Source: a virus
Direction: 5' to 3' (one strand)
Virus record (IMG/VR): IMGVR_UViG_3300042383_000546
Location: 20,230-84,229 of that record
DNA length: 64,000 bases
Shown here: positions 42,401 through 49,646 of the stretch, in pieces
How positions within the stretch are numbered: the first letter of the stretch is position 1
Layout: each line of letters begins with the position of its first letter
Notes under the pieces: generated by a model
What the model saw: only the letters and a program-made list of their open reading frames with translations
Told to the model about the DNA's origin: nothing
Database searches by the model: none
Made by a program: the position numbers and the translations under genes

Positions 42401-42721
42401 TTTTGAAATACGCTTTCCTGCAGGTAAGGACTTCCTATCACCATCTCTAGCAATATTATCCTTCTTTCTTTCCTCTTTTGCAGGGGCTTTAGCAGGTGTT
42501 TTTTTAGCCACAGACTTTTTAGCAGCCTTAATTTTTTCAGCTACTTTAGATACTTTTTTAGTTTTTACGGCTTTTTTTTCAGCAGCCTCCATTTCCTCTA
42601 ATTCTTTTTCAAGTTTAGATTTTTGTGCCTTCAATGGAGCTATCAAATTAGAAGGGGTAGCCTTACTTTTTATGCCGTTTTCTAATTTATCTATTTTAGC
42701 TTTAAGTTCCTGCTTTGTCAT
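36440..42721 (-). CDS. giant modular (polyvalent-type) protein with repeated Ala-Lys/Asp-Gly-Gly linkers
   Basis: 2093 residues. After a Lys/Ala-rich N-terminus (KTKKVSKVAEKIKAAKK) the chain is cut by more than twenty short linkers of the form (M/Y/F)-A-(K/D/E)-G-G, e.g. KYAKGGEVS, DKMADGGDIY, PKMAKGGKVP. They divide it into modules of about 30-130 residues, several of them small beta or SH3-like folds (KLKIGDIVIIKNP; VKVGDVYERKGFGKLKI). The C-terminus is basic and helical (KFADKVKSVQESLLKRKKV). No signal or membrane segment. It matches the 'polyvalent protein' concept: multi-domain proteins delivered with phage or plasmid DNA. Functions of single modules are unknown. Confidence 0.8.
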   Translation of the reverse strand: MTKQELKAKIDKLENGIKSKATPSNLIAPLKAQKSKLEKELEEMEAAEKKAVKTKKVSKVAEKIKAAKKSVAKKTPAKAPAKEERKKDNIARDGDRKSLPAGKRISKTGKVYYEMRANRTDKQTSKKPYLADGGILTDAKKEAILKKKGNIIIFKEVLEPTDEGRKSIAVQRFVKSRKTEAVKLEGSAYDTQWFESLQDLINAVDWSKWENNKYAKGGEVSKKYVVFFTRFNNGKSVPRVVEMYDNESDAKEYVESQKKLGEKGFKIKQAKDMPIYSMINIVDKSKYKELKDLIHSKDKVDAFFDGKDSFYKKDYGWVKPYGYVWENWKLVSAPNETMAKGGAVKKAPMIYEFKAILRDEDDKIIEKKEFKVRATARDSAYNKAYKKYPKPYFVELYNSYSADKMADGGDIYDDMEQDIDFANDKAKKIANSLESLGYKVVKLHEADYDTDAQIDLSEKVNIQVGLEGDLSIVIEKEEGKFTYIDCGKSYATLLIKLSNIDKQYMEKGGKTKRTVKLTLSDKDSYDYTYKQDGATASITFGFGKEPFQYEVKKISKSLEPLKQDILDTFTLQGIKQHEYKGGFSEAIKHLDTSILENADEFAKGGSTKGNWILRRNIGYGTKYKDLTNGDKIRMNLGNGEYYHGTIKGQEILWEDGIKTNLTTSFGGSNANDKEVLRFAKGGKLKIGDIVIIKNPLPDEDPNQLYVVIQEDIEKFSDDEQIDIRVLNEDKKWAYPPIVRVEKKDLEIVYDVESYKKMADGGKTDEDIDLQIEKDMNSAIKKRDEYQSELKKLLDEKSQDSGHIEYLSYEIESLNKLAKKLHDIRLKRLRDKALPKGNPFKKMAYGGNIKSENELKNNNMNYAEGGELNLAVRKMASQKGLTPKKLGADYELIMAQAAVDAFTDANYHDAARKLVSILEKKPEIAVKPDYPSPSDPEFKVKFDAINEKYDSKYWHGDAKTRDFAVKVSQNSGWDGNGIAGAFEYLLRMEGYHRLADNIKKSIELSDSEKIADFAYENDIYATGNSFEDFSRRIKEKSGTNYADEDLQIAYNLLSNVRYEKGGYMAYGGKTKTMKSIKDLTIEQISSMTGVGKSGVERFSDENNLTESDLSNIMQGLGRRMITASDFATAVSGNKDNQYAKEIVDFAKSGKGYRMADGGQVGNSYMMGEEEVYIKDSSLGIDDEVCLFYKKDDSILKCISKNSFDAYVEQGKLKPKMAKGGKVPAHFGSGKNIDVFGYQTENFDICGTAVKEFESAMEIMQNAKESEKESLARCAKYVDGLFGIEKQVVENSGTDDANFYEAVSDIMSASIYNYRAEMSINLFSFVPQHLKEIAVRMEKAEKGGLYALGGMTAGRWYRDKSGEEFKFIGKIDSGENKGKFLFTDGQKSVYKDLEDFEGGKPKETKLFGFFEDGGEMELGGMLIHGFQIGDTILEIYKGYGIVENNNNGVIEVLNPNRGTRFIIDLDESKPTGEKSMGMSKEKQIESAKGYIDYLDNPLPDTLLEKFRAEGKMAKGGKVPSTYIPNEDIKELMVTLNNKSLKLKGSDILDGVYVKNSALKGGSLDYSKQTSDDFKLGEIVWDVDNERYGTIIGIYDGYLSDKYEVRLDTDGMQPTENLRKVGSEGDNGTKEQLKEEIDGYARLVKSYPENNYPKQIEPMLEKGGYMAKGGEVKVGDVYERKGFGKLKITKIDDGKFRKVYFKYDDNDKEFFEGMYGAEGKVANKDWVKVDYKMAKGGVMPKGARSGMKIKDWYIKNYPTDDLGKEINDTMTFRGFWALTGQGNNPYEVLGVHDSVVRERVEEKLSQILGKKQMADGGVTDSFEKKVKDAMKEPNKWHFISEEVDGKDVQLKMFVGTKEVDVQIFKINGIHARMPRNYSGKRDTLKMIMDNFESKMAKGGMTRKGGQPFEVEGRKFFYHKDDGNVYDSNHRLYAGSYSSLELAKKSLEKNFENIKTGNFYKDGGYMAKGGEITREDITILGVPRSKITDKEWESIIRMSKYQKGATFILKDEKGLDVKPQIEYDWYVNEKMSSGGKVKFADKVKSVQESLLKRKKVAPQVQKDYGKSYSKAEAKESAQRIVGSRMAQLKEKMAKKKK

Positions 42722-42758
42722 TGTGGGTAAAATTTGTATGTAAATTTAGTAATATTTC

Positions 42759-45260
42759 TTATACCAATAACTTTAATGCCTCTAAAGTATCTTCAGCGTC
42801 CTTATCACCCGTTTCAGCTAATATTTCTAAAGCAGCTATTGTTTCTAAGATTTCCTCTCTTGTAGCTTCAGCTTCAGGTTCGGGTTCTATGTCTTCAGGC
42901 TCAGGGACAACAACAGTAGGTGGAGGCTCTTGGGCTATCGGAACTACTGCCTTTTGCTCTTCTAGTTTGGTTTCCATTTCGTCTACAGAAGGCTCTACAA
43001 CCTGAGCTACCAATTCGTCATTTTTAACGAAATCTACAACCTTTTCTCCACCTTTCTTTTTGTCCACAACCATACCTAGACCTGTTTCCCCGCTTTTTCC
43101 TTTGTAGTCTATGTATTGGTCTTCTCTAATATCTGAAGGTGGAACGAAGTCACCTATTCCGTATTTACGCTTTGCAACCTCAACGATTTTTTCCATAAAA
43201 GTGCCAATGTATTCTAGCTCCTTTCCTGCAGGATAAGGTCTTTGGTAGCCTTCGGCAATAATATCTTCCATAGGAATATCAGCCACTAAGTAGTTACTAA
43301 CTCTGTCTGCATCAAATAACTTTTTTAGAATCCATGTTTCCCAAGAACGAGCAAACAGCTCCACAGCACTTGTCCAATATTTAGTTCTACGAACACCGCC
43401 AATTATGTATCTTTTATACTTAACTGTAGGGTCTAAATAGACATATTGAAAGTAGGAATAGGCTGTTTTATGGTATAAATAGCTAGTTTTTAGCTTCATT
43501 GGTATTTCATAGCTTTCAAGTCCGAACTGCTTGATTATGTAGCCAAATACCTTTACTTGTCTAGGAAGTTGTGCTTCTTCTACTACTGCAAAATCGTCTA
43601 AATCAAGCTCATTAATAGTCTCTTCAATTGTTGCTTTGATTTCTATTGATTTAGATACCCACCTTCTTTGTTGAGCATTCCAAACGCTGTAAGTAGGCAC
43701 TTCTTCAACTTCCTCAGCCTTAAATTTCATAGGAACTCTAGGAGTATATAAGTCATTACCCTTATAAATAAAGCTGAATAGCTCTTTAAAAAGAGTTTTC
43801 AATTCAGAATCAGGGCTGTAACCTTCAGAGGCAAACTGATTGGTTGCTCTTTGTTGGTCTAGCTCCACTATTACGTTGTCAAAGTAGTGACCCCACTCGT
43901 GAGCCACAGACCCGTCACCATTACTTTTAGTAAGGTTAATATCTTTTGTTTGAGGAAAATAGGCTGCAGCGTGTCCTTTACGTCCTTTTGCCCCGAAAGC
44001 TATCTTTAACTTACCTAGCTGATTTGCTTTTTTGATGTCAATATTTATGATTTCAGCCATGTCGCTGATGGCAGCTAAGAAGTGTTTTGTATGCTCCTTA
44101 CTCCACTTATCGTCTACATATTGACCATAATTCACAGCAGAAAAGCCAAACTTATTAACAACTTCTGCAGGTGTGATTTCAGGTATCTTGTAGCCTCCTG
44201 TTCTTTTAATGTAAGAAAGGGGTGCTTTTGTGTTAATAGCTTGTTCTTTAGGAGCAGCAGTTTCTTTCTTTGTTTCGTCCTTTGTTTCAGGCTTTTCAAA
44301 CCATGACCAATCATTAGGTCTTGGAGCTGAATTAGTAATTTTAGTTGCAAAATTCGCTTTCTCCCTAGTTATTTTTCCCTCTAAAAACTTAACAGCGAAA
44401 TCTCTGAATTTCTCTATATCAGCCTTATATAATGGTTTTGCATAAGAACTAATCTGCCATTCTCTGTCCATAGCCGATAAGAGTTGTCTTTTATCCATTT
44501 TTTGATATTCAGCTACCCTTTCCTGATTAGCAGTTACGAACTTAAATTCTCTTTCTTTAATTGCTGAAATTAACTCAATAGATTTCTCTTCGCTTATTGG
44601 CTCTTTTTCTTGAGCTTCAATCCAAATAACTTTTGCAGCATCACTACGTCTAAACAACATATTTTCAAATCTTGAACCAAAAAGTTCATTGATTATTTTG
44701 TCTACAAGACTGTAACTATACATAAAAGCTGACCTAATATTTCTGTTCTGCTTTAAGGATTCCTCTATGGCTTTCTTGGTATCTTCGTCTGCAGTAGCAT
44801 AGTCAGGGTTAAAAAATGTTTCAATAGCTTGAGGCATTTTCATTTCCCTATAGTAATCAGTTAAGGTTCTTATTTCTTCTACATTAAAACAAGCATCTAG
44901 CTTATTTTGAAGGTTCTCTAAAAAGAGTACATAGCTCTTACGCATACCCTTTTCGTCTTTAGGTCTTGTAGGAACAGCCTCTCTTATCTTTACTTTTAAA
45001 AACGCTGCACCCGAAGTAACACCATTGTCCTTTTGGGCTTGTACGTCAATCGGTGACCATACGTTGTCCTTCTTAACCATGTTATATGCCATTACAGCAT
45101 CGTCCTCTAAGTCAGTTAGGACTTTGGAATTGATTAACCGAAAGGCTGCTTTTTCCTTTTTAGTCTGTGCTACACGACCAATATCTTTGAACTCTCTATT
45201 AGATTGCTTTTCTTGTAGCCTTTGTTCTACCTGTTCCTTTATTTGATTTAAGTCAGCCAT
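42759..45260 (-). CDS. polyvalent protein with metallopeptidase domain
   Basis: 833 residues. The N-terminal ~340 are helical and charged. A zincin domain spans ~350-690, with SVAHEWGHYFDN near residue 455 (HExxH plus downstream acidic residues), matching the metallopeptidase seen in phage and conjugative polyvalent proteins. The C-terminus is a disordered Pro/Glu region with a single KKKGGEK and a helical end. Such peptidases could act on host proteins after injection, or process the Gly-Gly-linked proteins encoded on either side. Confidence 0.8.
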   Translation of the reverse strand: MADLNQIKEQVEQRLQEKQSNREFKDIGRVAQTKKEKAAFRLINSKVLTDLEDDAVMAYNMVKKDNVWSPIDVQAQKDNGVTSGAAFLKVKIREAVPTRPKDEKGMRKSYVLFLENLQNKLDACFNVEEIRTLTDYYREMKMPQAIETFFNPDYATADEDTKKAIEESLKQNRNIRSAFMYSYSLVDKIINELFGSRFENMLFRRSDAAKVIWIEAQEKEPISEEKSIELISAIKEREFKFVTANQERVAEYQKMDKRQLLSAMDREWQISSYAKPLYKADIEKFRDFAVKFLEGKITREKANFATKITNSAPRPNDWSWFEKPETKDETKKETAAPKEQAINTKAPLSYIKRTGGYKIPEITPAEVVNKFGFSAVNYGQYVDDKWSKEHTKHFLAAISDMAEIINIDIKKANQLGKLKIAFGAKGRKGHAAAYFPQTKDINLTKSNGDGSVAHEWGHYFDNVIVELDQQRATNQFASEGYSPDSELKTLFKELFSFIYKGNDLYTPRVPMKFKAEEVEEVPTYSVWNAQQRRWVSKSIEIKATIEETINELDLDDFAVVEEAQLPRQVKVFGYIIKQFGLESYEIPMKLKTSYLYHKTAYSYFQYVYLDPTVKYKRYIIGGVRRTKYWTSAVELFARSWETWILKKLFDADRVSNYLVADIPMEDIIAEGYQRPYPAGKELEYIGTFMEKIVEVAKRKYGIGDFVPPSDIREDQYIDYKGKSGETGLGMVVDKKKGGEKVVDFVKNDELVAQVVEPSVDEMETKLEEQKAVVPIAQEPPPTVVVPEPEDIEPEPEAEATREEILETIAALEILAETGDKDAEDTLEALKLLV

Positions 45261-45262
45261 GA

Positions 45263-48200
45263 TTATTTGAAATTAGATTTACCAAATTGTGATTGCATAA
45301 TTCTAGCGTCTTCGTCTTCGTCTCCATCTATAAAACCACCCATAGCATAACTTTTTTGAGGTATTTTGTTCTTTACAAGTGCTATTGCAGGTTCTAGTTC
45401 CCTTTCTGTGCTAATATTTTTGATTGAAATTGCTTTGTCCTTAAAGTATTTGATTAATTCCTCAAAAGTAAGGTGTTTATCCTCCATTTTAGACTGAAGC
45501 GGACTTTTAGGCTTGTTTACAAGGTTTACTCCGTCATCTGAAAACGACACCACTTCCCATTGGTCATTACCACCACTTGAATAAACTATTGTACCTACAG
45601 CTAACATAGGCATACCATCTGATAGTCCTAAATCGTCTGCAGTTATGTAGTGCTCGTTTACCATCATTTCCTCCATTTCAGGCTCTATTTCAACTTCAAC
45701 CTCTACTTCTACTTTAGGGAATAAATGATTTTTAAGTTCTGTTTGGTAGTCAGTTTCCCCACCTTCAGCCATTTTATTATTGTATTTTAAAATTATTTGT
45801 GGGTTTGAGCCCAAATAATCATAATACTCACTACTTAATTTTTGATTATATTGATTTTCAATATCCTTTTTAGTGTTTCCGTAAAATTCATCAATAGTTG
45901 TTTCAAATTTTTGTTCAATTTTTTCTACACCATCAGGTAAGCCAAATATTTCCCAATTTAACTTTTGCTCTTTTGTAGGTTTTATTAAACTATCGTTTTT
46001 ATAGTATTCAGTAGCATTTTCTATATGTATTAATTCTGCAGACAGCTTTCCTTTCACTTTTCCACCTTTACCAAATTTTGCGACTTTCTTTAATTTAATT
46101 GAATATTGTGCGTGTCCTGTATTTTGGTTGTATTCCATATTTACTGAATCGGCATCGAAAAATTCAGCACTTGAAGTAGCCTCTTTATGTAATTTTTCAG
46201 CCATGCTTGTCGTATAATTCTCATCAAGTCCAATAATTAAAGAATTTGAATCTTCATCAATATAATAAAACTTTATAGGCTGTACCTTCTTTATAAATAT
46301 TTCTATTTTTTGAGCTAAAAGTTGATTTGTTAATGAGTGTAAATCACCTGTAATTCCACCTTCAGCCATAGAATGTTTACAACCGCATGAGCTTACTATT
46401 TCATGGTCTTTCATCATTTTGCCACCATACTTGTATTCTTTGCCACTTGTATAAATACTTTCAGGAATATCCCCGCCATCAGCAAAAGAGACACCTCCAC
46501 CGCTTTCATTTATTTTTGAAAGGATTTCCCTGTTGGTCATCATTTTACCTTCAAATTCACGCTTAGTATCGTCAGAAACGGCATTACGAGTAATAACCAC
46601 CTCACCCCCCTCCATTTCTAAAGGTTGGTTAGTTGATTTGTTTACAGCTTTGATACCGCCTTCGCTATGTCTTTTACCAACTAAAACACCGCCAACGTTA
46701 CCGCTGCCATGTGAGAAGTAGTCTTTTACGCTTTTATCGTCAGGGTTTATTTCACCACCTGCTTTATAGTAACCACCTTTTTCCATTTTGTTATTTTTAT
46801 GTTTTCTAACCATAAAGCCATTTGGCAATAATTCAAAGCCAAACTTCTCATAGTAAGATATTAGGTATTCTCTAGTTATTTTTTCCTTTTTAGCTTCATC
46901 CTTTATTTTATTGTGTCGAGGTATCGGCTCTAAATAAACATCTATTTCGTTCTTATCTGCTAATTCTAAAAGCTCCTTTAGTTTTTCTTTGCCATCTACA
47001 CTTTCGTACCTTTTCTCAAAAAGGTCTAAAATCACATGATTATCCTCACTTGACATTTTACTGAACGCATTTGGTATTGATACCATTATGGTCATCTTAT
47101 CCGATACACCACCTTTATACCAATCTTGGTATTCTTTGTAAAACTCTGTAACACCCCCATTAGCCATTTTATTTTGGATTTCCATGTAGTCTAATCTTTC
47201 AATTATTTCGTTTGCCTGTCTTATGGGCTTTATTGATTTGTAAATCAGAGCTTTGTTAAATAGTGAATTATCTAGTAAATCCCCCTTAGCCATTTTATTT
47301 TGGCTTTCCATGTATTCTAGTTTCTCATAGTAGTCAATCATTTCGTCTAAATGCTGTAAAGCAATAGTTTCCTGAACGATTGGGTTATCTGAGTGTTCTG
47401 ATTCTGTTTTCATACCCTTTCTGAGCTGCTCTTCGGCATAATCTAAAGGAACGTCCTTTTCTTTGGCTATTTGCTCAATAGTCTTTGAAGGCTTAAATAA
47501 TTCAAGACCTAACTCCATTTTCATTAAATCGTGCTGAGAAGGTATTTCCATACCCATTTCAGCAGTAGTTTTACCATTAAGTATATCTTTTATCTTTCTC
47601 TCTTGTCTTTCGATTCTATTTTTCAAGTCATAGGTATTATAATCTTTATAAACGTCAATACCCATTTCTTTTAATCTATTTTTTATATATCCGTCTTTAG
47701 GACACTCCAATCTTTCTTTGTCATTTGGGTCATCACCAAGACAAACGGAATCCCCGATTATAAACTTATATCCCCTAAAACCGCCCTCTTCTATTCTGAC
47801 TTCAGGTATACCTTTGGCAACAATTTCAGCTATGGCATCGGCTTTTTCTTTGGCTTTTGCCTCAATAATAGATAGTTGGAGTTTTTGTTTTGCTAGTGTT
47901 TTAGCTGCATTTGACAAGTTGGGGAAAGAAGATTTTTGAGCTCTGTCAGTATAACCTAATAAAATAGGAACTGAATCAGAACTTACCACTTTCAAATCAC
48001 CATTTGGCATTTGTATTGTGTACTTATGTACTATATCCCTTCCCGTTTCAGCACTTATGTCTGCCTGTGTCCAATCAGATACTCTTTTTGAAATAGCTTC
48101 ACCTTCTGATTTAGTAAATGAAGTGTCCCATTGAAATGACCATGTATAAGAAATAAGTTTAGCTCCATTTAAGCCTACTAATGGTGGGTCAAAAACTATT

Positions 48201-49363
48201 GTTTCCATAGGTCTGAATCTACTACTTGCACTTACAACTTTACCAAAATCAGTAGCACCACCATCTGCATACCTTATATCAGGATTTTTGGAATCAAAGG
48301 TAGTGTTTGTGCCATCTGCAAGTTTGATTTGATTTGATTGAAAAACACAATAATAGTCGTTACCATCTTCGTTAGGAACTCTAAACCCGTCATATTCTTT
48401 AGATATTTTAGGAGTATATTCATCAGTTACATACATATTTTTTATATTCAAAAAACATTGTAAATTTTTATCCCCCCAAATATGTCTCACTGAAAAATAA
48501 AATCTTGGTTCAATTTTCCTTAAACCATATTGTTTAGTATACTCATCGAATTCTTCGTCAGTTCTATTTCCTCTAAATTCTTTAATAGCTTTGCCATTAA
48601 CATATTCAACTGCATATGGCATAAATTCATAGAATAAATCTCCGCTTGTTCCATGATACACTACTAACGGCTCTCCGTTTTCGTCTACAACCTTTGAGGC
48701 ATTTTCGGGGTCATTTTCCCAATCCCCAAACCATGATTTGAACTCAGGGGTACGGACTAAATGCCATTGTTCGTGATTTAGATTGCTTGGCTTACCATTT
48801 GGAGCTAAATGCTTTGACATATCCCCGCCTAAGTGATACTCACCAATCGGTTCAGGGTCATAAAATGTTCTGTTATCAAACCCGCATTTGTGACAAATGT
48901 ATTTATCAGATTCATCAGAATCAGAGGTATTCCAATGCCACCCACAATTAACGCAAGTGATTTCTTGACCTACAGAACCGCCTTTTTCCATTAAGTCATC
49001 GTCCTGAACGTATGCAGCTTTAACCTGCTGACCTGCCTTCTTTTTAAGGAATTTATTTACTCTTGCAAATCCCCATGCTTGTCTGCTATTTGGAGCTCCA
49101 CCTGTAATTGTAGGTCTGTGAGAAGTAGAATAAGCACCCATACCTCTACGCATAACTGCTTTTAGGGTTGCAACGCTTACCTTATTTTTTGGGTGACTTT
49201 CGTTGTAATCTTTTGCCTTTTGGCTTAAAGTACCTAATATGCTTTCACTTAGTTCAATTCCTTTGGCTGAGGCTTTAGAACTAGCACTTCCGACCTTGTT
49301 TTTGTCAGAGCCATAAATTCTGTCTTTTTTAGGAGCAGGGGTTTTTGATAGGCTTTTCGGCAT
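45263..49363 (-). CDS. polyvalent protein: DUF5824-like region, zinc ribbon, ADP-ribosyltransferase domain, Gly-Gly linkers
   Basis: 1366 residues. ~30-120: helical region with GMGAYSTSHRPTITGGAPNS, resembling DUF5824 known from large DNA viruses. ~134-162: zinc ribbon with CVNCGW and CHKCGF. ~188-360: ART-PolyVal type ADP-ribosyltransferase fold (TPEFKSWFGDWENDPENAS; EPLVVYHGTSGDLFYEF; QIKLADGTNTTFDSKNPDIR). ~885-985: HSEGGIKAVNKST and GGEVVITRNAV segment seen in Bacteroidota phages. About ten A-x-GG linkers separate these parts (LMEKGGS, IRYADGGAT, SFADGGD). The ART may modify host targets early in infection. Whether it is active was not checked beyond the Y-H-G-T motif. Confidence 0.82.
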   Translation of the reverse strand: MPKSLSKTPAPKKDRIYGSDKNKVGSASSKASAKGIELSESILGTLSQKAKDYNESHPKNKVSVATLKAVMRRGMGAYSTSHRPTITGGAPNSRQAWGFARVNKFLKKKAGQQVKAAYVQDDDLMEKGGSVGQEITCVNCGWHWNTSDSDESDKYICHKCGFDNRTFYDPEPIGEYHLGGDMSKHLAPNGKPSNLNHEQWHLVRTPEFKSWFGDWENDPENASKVVDENGEPLVVYHGTSGDLFYEFMPYAVEYVNGKAIKEFRGNRTDEEFDEYTKQYGLRKIEPRFYFSVRHIWGDKNLQCFLNIKNMYVTDEYTPKISKEYDGFRVPNEDGNDYYCVFQSNQIKLADGTNTTFDSKNPDIRYADGGATDFGKVVSASSRFRPMETIVFDPPLVGLNGAKLISYTWSFQWDTSFTKSEGEAISKRVSDWTQADISAETGRDIVHKYTIQMPNGDLKVVSSDSVPILLGYTDRAQKSSFPNLSNAAKTLAKQKLQLSIIEAKAKEKADAIAEIVAKGIPEVRIEEGGFRGYKFIIGDSVCLGDDPNDKERLECPKDGYIKNRLKEMGIDVYKDYNTYDLKNRIERQERKIKDILNGKTTAEMGMEIPSQHDLMKMELGLELFKPSKTIEQIAKEKDVPLDYAEEQLRKGMKTESEHSDNPIVQETIALQHLDEMIDYYEKLEYMESQNKMAKGDLLDNSLFNKALIYKSIKPIRQANEIIERLDYMEIQNKMANGGVTEFYKEYQDWYKGGVSDKMTIMVSIPNAFSKMSSEDNHVILDLFEKRYESVDGKEKLKELLELADKNEIDVYLEPIPRHNKIKDEAKKEKITREYLISYYEKFGFELLPNGFMVRKHKNNKMEKGGYYKAGGEINPDDKSVKDYFSHGSGNVGGVLVGKRHSEGGIKAVNKSTNQPLEMEGGEVVITRNAVSDDTKREFEGKMMTNREILSKINESGGGVSFADGGDIPESIYTSGKEYKYGGKMMKDHEIVSSCGCKHSMAEGGITGDLHSLTNQLLAQKIEIFIKKVQPIKFYYIDEDSNSLIIGLDENYTTSMAEKLHKEATSSAEFFDADSVNMEYNQNTGHAQYSIKLKKVAKFGKGGKVKGKLSAELIHIENATEYYKNDSLIKPTKEQKLNWEIFGLPDGVEKIEQKFETTIDEFYGNTKKDIENQYNQKLSSEYYDYLGSNPQIILKYNNKMAEGGETDYQTELKNHLFPKVEVEVEVEIEPEMEEMMVNEHYITADDLGLSDGMPMLAVGTIVYSSGGNDQWEVVSFSDDGVNLVNKPKSPLQSKMEDKHLTFEELIKYFKDKAISIKNISTERELEPAIALVKNKIPQKSYAMGGFIDGDEDEDARIMQSQFGKSNFK

Positions 49364-49397
49364 TGAGAAAACTTTTTTTGAAAAATAAGGAAAAAAT

Positions 49398-49423
49398 TTG
49401 TATAAAATTAGTACTTATATTTG
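49398..49423 (+). promoter_or_regulatory. candidate promoter of the rightward mini-gene
   Basis: TTG (49398-49400), 15-base spacer, TATATTTG (49416-49423), an exact -7 match to TAnnTTTG. Spacing is slightly short of 17-23. It lies 36 bases before the ATG at 49460, in the divergent region between the 1366-residue gene and the mini-gene. No convincing promoter for the leftward giant genes is visible here. Confidence 0.5.
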
Positions 49424-49459
49424 TATCTCAATATTTTTTAACCCCAAAATTCAAAAATC

Positions 49460-49576
49460 ATGTTTCAAGGATTTTTCGACATTAAAAGCGACAAGTGGCT
49501 TGGTGGTGTTAATGTACACAATACATTAGCTCTAATCGGCATTGGCTACCTAGTAGTTAAGGCTTGGAAAAAGTAA
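49460..49576 (+). CDS. 38-residue membrane protein, isolated on the + strand
   Basis: ATG at 49460, 38 codons: MFQGFFDIKSDKWLGGVNVH, a hydrophobic helix (NTLALIGIGYLVVKAW), then KK. It is the only rightward gene found between 4.7 kb and the right edge and has its own promoter and terminator. The separate unit suggests expression different in time or level from the leftward operons. It resembles the other mini membrane proteins of the window in layout. Confidence 0.65.
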   Translation: MFQGFFDIKSDKWLGGVNVHNTLALIGIGYLVVKAWKK

Positions 49577-49611
49577 TTGCTCCCCTGTGGGGGCTGACTT
49601 TCGCAGAATAG

Positions 49612-49646
49612 ACCCGTTTTTCGAGAGATTGACGGGTTTATTTTTT
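49612..49646 (+). terminator. terminator of the rightward mini-gene
   Basis: ACCCGT (49612-49617), 14-base loop, ACGGGT (49632-49637), then TTTATTTTTT. The T-run is on the + strand, so it serves the mini-gene; it also abuts the 3' end of the leftward gene at 49645. A second small hairpin, CCCC-TGT-GGGG, lies just before it at about 49581-49592. Confidence 0.7.

Noticed and set aside
42715-43005. + strand Ser/Gly-rich frame opposite the 833-residue gene
   Set aside because: Shadow of the Pro/Glu-rich C-terminus on the - strand.
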